Shown here one piece after another: positions 6,524-10,278 of a stretch of DNA of 10,278 nucleotides. Made by a program: the position numbers and the translations under genes. Below the pieces are notes generated by a model. The model worked only from the letters and a program-made list of their open reading frames with translations. It had not been told where the DNA came from and searched no databases. Origin of the DNA: an uncultured Sphingosinicella sp. (GTDB taxonomy: Bacteria > Pseudomonadota > Alphaproteobacteria > Sphingomonadales > Sphingomonadaceae); assembly GCA_946886275.1 (NCBI GenBank), contig CAMPIH010000080.1:1-10278 (forward strand), in the 5' to 3' direction. Numbering within the stretch: position 1 is the stretch's first letter; the number at the start of each line of letters is the position of its first letter.

Positions 6524-7501
6524 ATGGCCTCAATTCCGCCGTTGAGCGTGGTGATGCCCGTCCATAACGCCATCCCCTATCTGGACGAGGCGATCACAAG
6601 CATCTTGTCACAGAGCTTCGGCGATTTCGAATTCGTCGTCCTTGACGACGGCTCGACCGACGGCTCGCTCGACCGCCTTCGCTATTGGGCGGAGCGTGAT
6701 CGCCGGATCCGGCTCATTCGCGGCCGGACCCGATCGGGGCCGGTCGAGAGCTCGAATCGCGTGGTGAGGGAATCGCGCGCGGCCCTGGTGGCGCGGATGG
6801 ACGCCGACGATCTCGCTCATCCCGACCGACTGAAGCTGCAGATCGAAGCATTTGCCGAGCATCCGGACGCCGTCGCGGTAGCTAGTCTTGCCGATACGAT
6901 CGACGATCGCGGCCGGCTTGTTCGCGGTCCGGATTTTGCTCGCTTGCTCCGTCGATCGCCTTTCGCGCCCTTTGCTCATTCGAGCCTCACGGTCCGACGT
7001 TCGGTCTTCGATGAAGCGGGCGGCTATCGGATCGAAGCGAGCCTTTGGGAAGATGTGGACCTGTATCCTCGCCTTGCGGGCCTGGGCCGAATATTGGTCC
7101 TGGCGCGGCCGCTTGTCAGCGTCCGCCAGTCGGAGGTGAGCACGCGCCTTACGGCGCGACCGGAGGAACTCGAACGAGCGATGGACCGGGTGTATCGGAC
7201 CGGACTCGGCGGCCCTCCGCTCAGGGAAGGCGGCCGACATCCGGAAGCCTATCTACCCGGCGCGATGATCCGGGTCTGGAACGGCCGCCGGCCGCGGATT
7301 CTGGGACGGCTGTGGCGGCACGGGAGTCTCGGCTTCGATCAGGCGAGCGCCAAAATGCTGGTCTGGGCGGTCTGGGCGGACGCGAGTCCGAGGAGCCTTC
7401 GCCTGGCGCTTCGAATGCGGCTGGCCGTCCTCAATCGGCGGGCGCGGCGCCGTATCGCGGGTCGATCGATTATCGAATGGACGCCCTTGCCGGTTGGATG
7501 A
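6524..7501 (+). CDS. Family 2 glycosyltransferase, second of a tandem pair
   Basis: This 325-residue GT2 enzyme starts at ATG 6524, 4 bases after the upstream stop, so translation is probably coupled; no good ribosome site is visible. Motifs are LSVVMPVHNAIPYLDEAITS, DDGS at 41-44, MDADD at 92-96 and WEDVD at 175-179. It parallels its neighbour throughout, including RRSPFAPFAHSS against GRSPFAPFPHSS, GLGRILVL against ERGRILVI, and the C-terminal pair IRVWNGRRPRIL and VQVWAGHPPGIF. It lacks the neighbour's longer N-terminal extension and its last 25 or so residues. The donor-binding motifs are intact in both, but the segment after DDGS and the region around 115-145 differ, so the two may use different donors or acceptors. 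It converges with the minus-strand methyltransferase gene, leaving a 10-base gap with no visible terminator. Confidence 0.92.
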   Translation: MASIPPLSVVMPVHNAIPYLDEAITSILSQSFGDFEFVVLDDGSTDGSLDRLRYWAERDRRIRLIRGRTRSGPVESSNRVVRESRAALVARMDADDLAHPDRLKLQIEAFAEHPDAVAVASLADTIDDRGRLVRGPDFARLLRRSPFAPFAHSSLTVRRSVFDEAGGYRIEASLWEDVDLYPRLAGLGRILVLARPLVSVRQSEVSTRLTARPEELERAMDRVYRTGLGGPPLREGGRHPEAYLPGAMIRVWNGRRPRILGRLWRHGSLGFDQASAKMLVWAVWADASPRSLRLALRMRLAVLNRRARRRIAGRSIIEWTPLPVG

Positions 7502-7511
7502 ACGACTGACT

Positions 7512-8225
7512 TCAACGCTCGGCATACACCCAGTCCTGTTCGACGGCGGTAAGTGTAAAACCGGAATCGCGAAGCCTTTTCTCCACTCGGCCGCGGGTTC
7601 GAAAGGCTTGATCCTCACCGCGATCGGCTCGGAAATCGTGGACATTCACGATCACCCGGCGAACGCAATCGAGGCCGATATGGTCCAGCAGGTCGGCTTC
7701 CGCGCCTTCGACGTTCATCTTGAGCAGGTCGATTCGCCCGATGCCGTGCCGGGCGATGAAGTCGCTCCAGCTCAGCTGCGGCACCGGCACGTCGCCGCCG
7801 CCGAGGATCGAAGCGTCTTCTCCGATCCGGGTCGGCGCAATCCGCACTTCGGTTCCGTCGCCGATGGCGAGGCCGAACGGGACGTAGCCGGCGGGCAGCT
7901 GCGCCAGCGTCAGGCAAAGACATTCATAGATCCACGGCTGGATTTCGACCGCGACGTAGCGAAGGTCGGGCTCGACCGCTGCCAGCCGGACGATCTCCGT
8001 GCCGAGCCCGGCGCCGATATCGACGACGACGTCGTCGCCGGTCGGGCGGTAATGACGGAAATAGATTTCCTCGAAATTGCGCCGTCGATAGCGCTCCCGC
8101 ATCGTTTCAGCGGGGAAACGGACATGGAGCCGGACTCCGTCCACCGGGTAGTAGAGATGCCCGGTTGAGGAATCTCGGCGAAGACCGAGGGCGTAGGGCT
8201 TGAGCGCGCGCAACAGGGACCGCAT
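7512..8225 (-). CDS. FkbM family SAM-dependent methyltransferase
   Basis: This 237-residue protein has the Rossmann-type SAM-binding motif VVVDIGAGLGTE at 66-77, an acidic strand end VAVEIQP at 91-97, and the FkbM signature RIDLLKMNVEGAEADLL at 164-180. Family members O-methylate sugars or small molecules; among glycosyltransferases, methylation of a hydroxyl of the surface glycan is the likely job. The FkbM signature usually reads K-I/M-D-V-E-G-A-E; here the aspartate is asparagine (N171), a variant that occurs in the family but is worth noting. ATG 8225 is chosen as the first ATG; a TTG at 8261 would add 12 residues, and neither has a strong ribosome site. The gene is divergent from wbpB (107 bases apart) and convergent with the second GT2 gene, so it is transcribed alone within the locus. 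Confidence 0.9.
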   Translation of the reverse strand: MRSLLRALKPYALGLRRDSSTGHLYYPVDGVRLHVRFPAETMRERYRRRNFEEIYFRHYRPTGDDVVVDIGAGLGTEIVRLAAVEPDLRYVAVEIQPWIYECLCLTLAQLPAGYVPFGLAIGDGTEVRIAPTRIGEDASILGGGDVPVPQLSWSDFIARHGIGRIDLLKMNVEGAEADLLDHIGLDCVRRVIVNVHDFRADRGEDQAFRTRGRVEKRLRDSGFTLTAVEQDWVYAER

Positions 8226-8239
8226 GGCATTGGCCGTAG

Positions 8240-9867
<1,628 letters not shown>

Positions 9868-9874
9868 GCGGCAA

Positions 9875-10278
9875 GTGACTCGAACCGCCGATTTTCTGAT
9901 CGTCGGCGCCGGAATCGTCGGCCTGACGATCGCGCTCGAGCTCAAGCGGCGCTACCCTGCGGCGTCGGTGCTGGTCCTCGAGAAGGAAGACCAGCCGGGC
10001 CGCCATTCGAGCGGGCGCAACAGCGGCGTCCTCCACAGCGGAATCTATTATCCGCCGCAGTCGCTTAAGGCGAGGGTCTGCAGCGAAGGCGCGCGCGAGC
10101 TCGCCGATTATTGCCTGGAGCGCGGACTGCCGCTGGTACGGATCGGCAAGATCCTGACGCCCCCGCGGGCGGAGGACGGAGCTCAGCTCGATCTGCTCGA
10201 GGCGCGGGCCGCGGCGAACCGGGTCGAGGTGGAACGGCTCGATTCGGCGCAGCTCGCTCGCCTCGAGCCCGAAGCGCG
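9875..10278 (+). CDS. LhgO-type FAD-dependent 2-hydroxyglutarate oxidase/dehydrogenase (3' partial)
   Basis: The frame is open to the right edge; 134 residues are visible. It begins with an FAD-binding Rossmann motif (DFLIVGAGIVGLTIALEL, GxGxxG at 11-16) and E36 at the end of the second strand (VLVLEKE). The signature SSGRNSGVLHSGIYYPPQSL at 45-64 is characteristic of the L-2-hydroxyglutarate oxidase LhgO (YgaF) group within the DAO superfamily; RIGKILTPP and LEPEA follow at family-typical places. LhgO proteins oxidise L-2-hydroxyglutarate to 2-oxoglutarate and pass electrons to oxygen or the membrane quinone pool. GTG 9875, 7 bases after the wbpD stop, is preferred; an in-frame ATG at 9836 inside wbpD would add 13 residues. 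Substrate-specific residues lie beyond the edge, so a related substrate cannot be excluded. Its place directly behind wbpB and wbpD suggests a linked role. Confidence 0.85.
   Translation, partial: MTRTADFLIVGAGIVGLTIALELKRRYPAASVLVLEKEDQPGRHSSGRNSGVLHSGIYYPPQSLKARVCSEGARELADYCLERGLPLVRIGKILTPPRAEDGAQLDLLEARAAANRVEVERLDSAQLARLEPEA

Overview
The window looks like a chromosomal segment of a high-GC alphaproteobacterium, most likely a sphingomonad. This rests on GC-rich codon use and gene content (a Crp/Fnr regulator, a secreted M13 peptidase, a lipoprotein cyclophilin, a sphingan/O-antigen type polysaccharide locus). It is inferred, since there is no rRNA or other marker gene. I see no tRNA, rRNA, insertion sequence or CRISPR array.

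Left part (1-4231), housekeeping and envelope: the C-terminal part of a Crp/Fnr regulator enters from the left edge. It is followed by a neprilysin-like M13 zinc metallopeptidase that ends in a textbook terminator with a GAAA loop. Next is a lipoprotein cyclophilin-type peptidylprolyl isomerase with an unusual leader (a perfect 9-bp inverted repeat and a 14-bp periodicity that ends in the ribosome-binding site). A small zinc-ribbon protein lies convergently on the minus strand and has its own ribosome-binding site, terminator and a possible general-stress (EcfG-type) promoter.

Right part (4452-10278), surface polysaccharide synthesis: a DXD glycosyltransferase and two tandem, full-length homologous family-2 glycosyltransferases run on the plus strand. 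An FkbM-type methyltransferase lies on the minus strand. A divergent plus-strand operon then begins with WbpB/WlbA (3-dehydrogenase for UDP-GlcNAc uronic acid), overlaps by ATGA with WbpD/WlbB (3-N-acetyltransferase), and continues 7 bases later into an LhgO-type FAD 2-hydroxyglutarate oxidase cut by the right edge.

How it fits together: WbpB and WbpD are two of the enzymes that make UDP-2,3-diacetamido-2,3-dideoxy-uronic acids. The UDP-GlcNAc 6-dehydrogenase (WbpA), aminotransferase (WbpE) and any 2-epimerase (WbpI) are not in view. The glycosyltransferases and the methyltransferase would build and decorate the glycan. The most interesting idea is the pairing of WbpB with an LhgO-like oxidase. 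Characterised WbpB/WlbA enzymes recycle their NADH with 2-oxoglutarate and so release 2-hydroxyglutarate, which is the substrate class of LhgO. The operon may therefore carry its own by-product recycling step.
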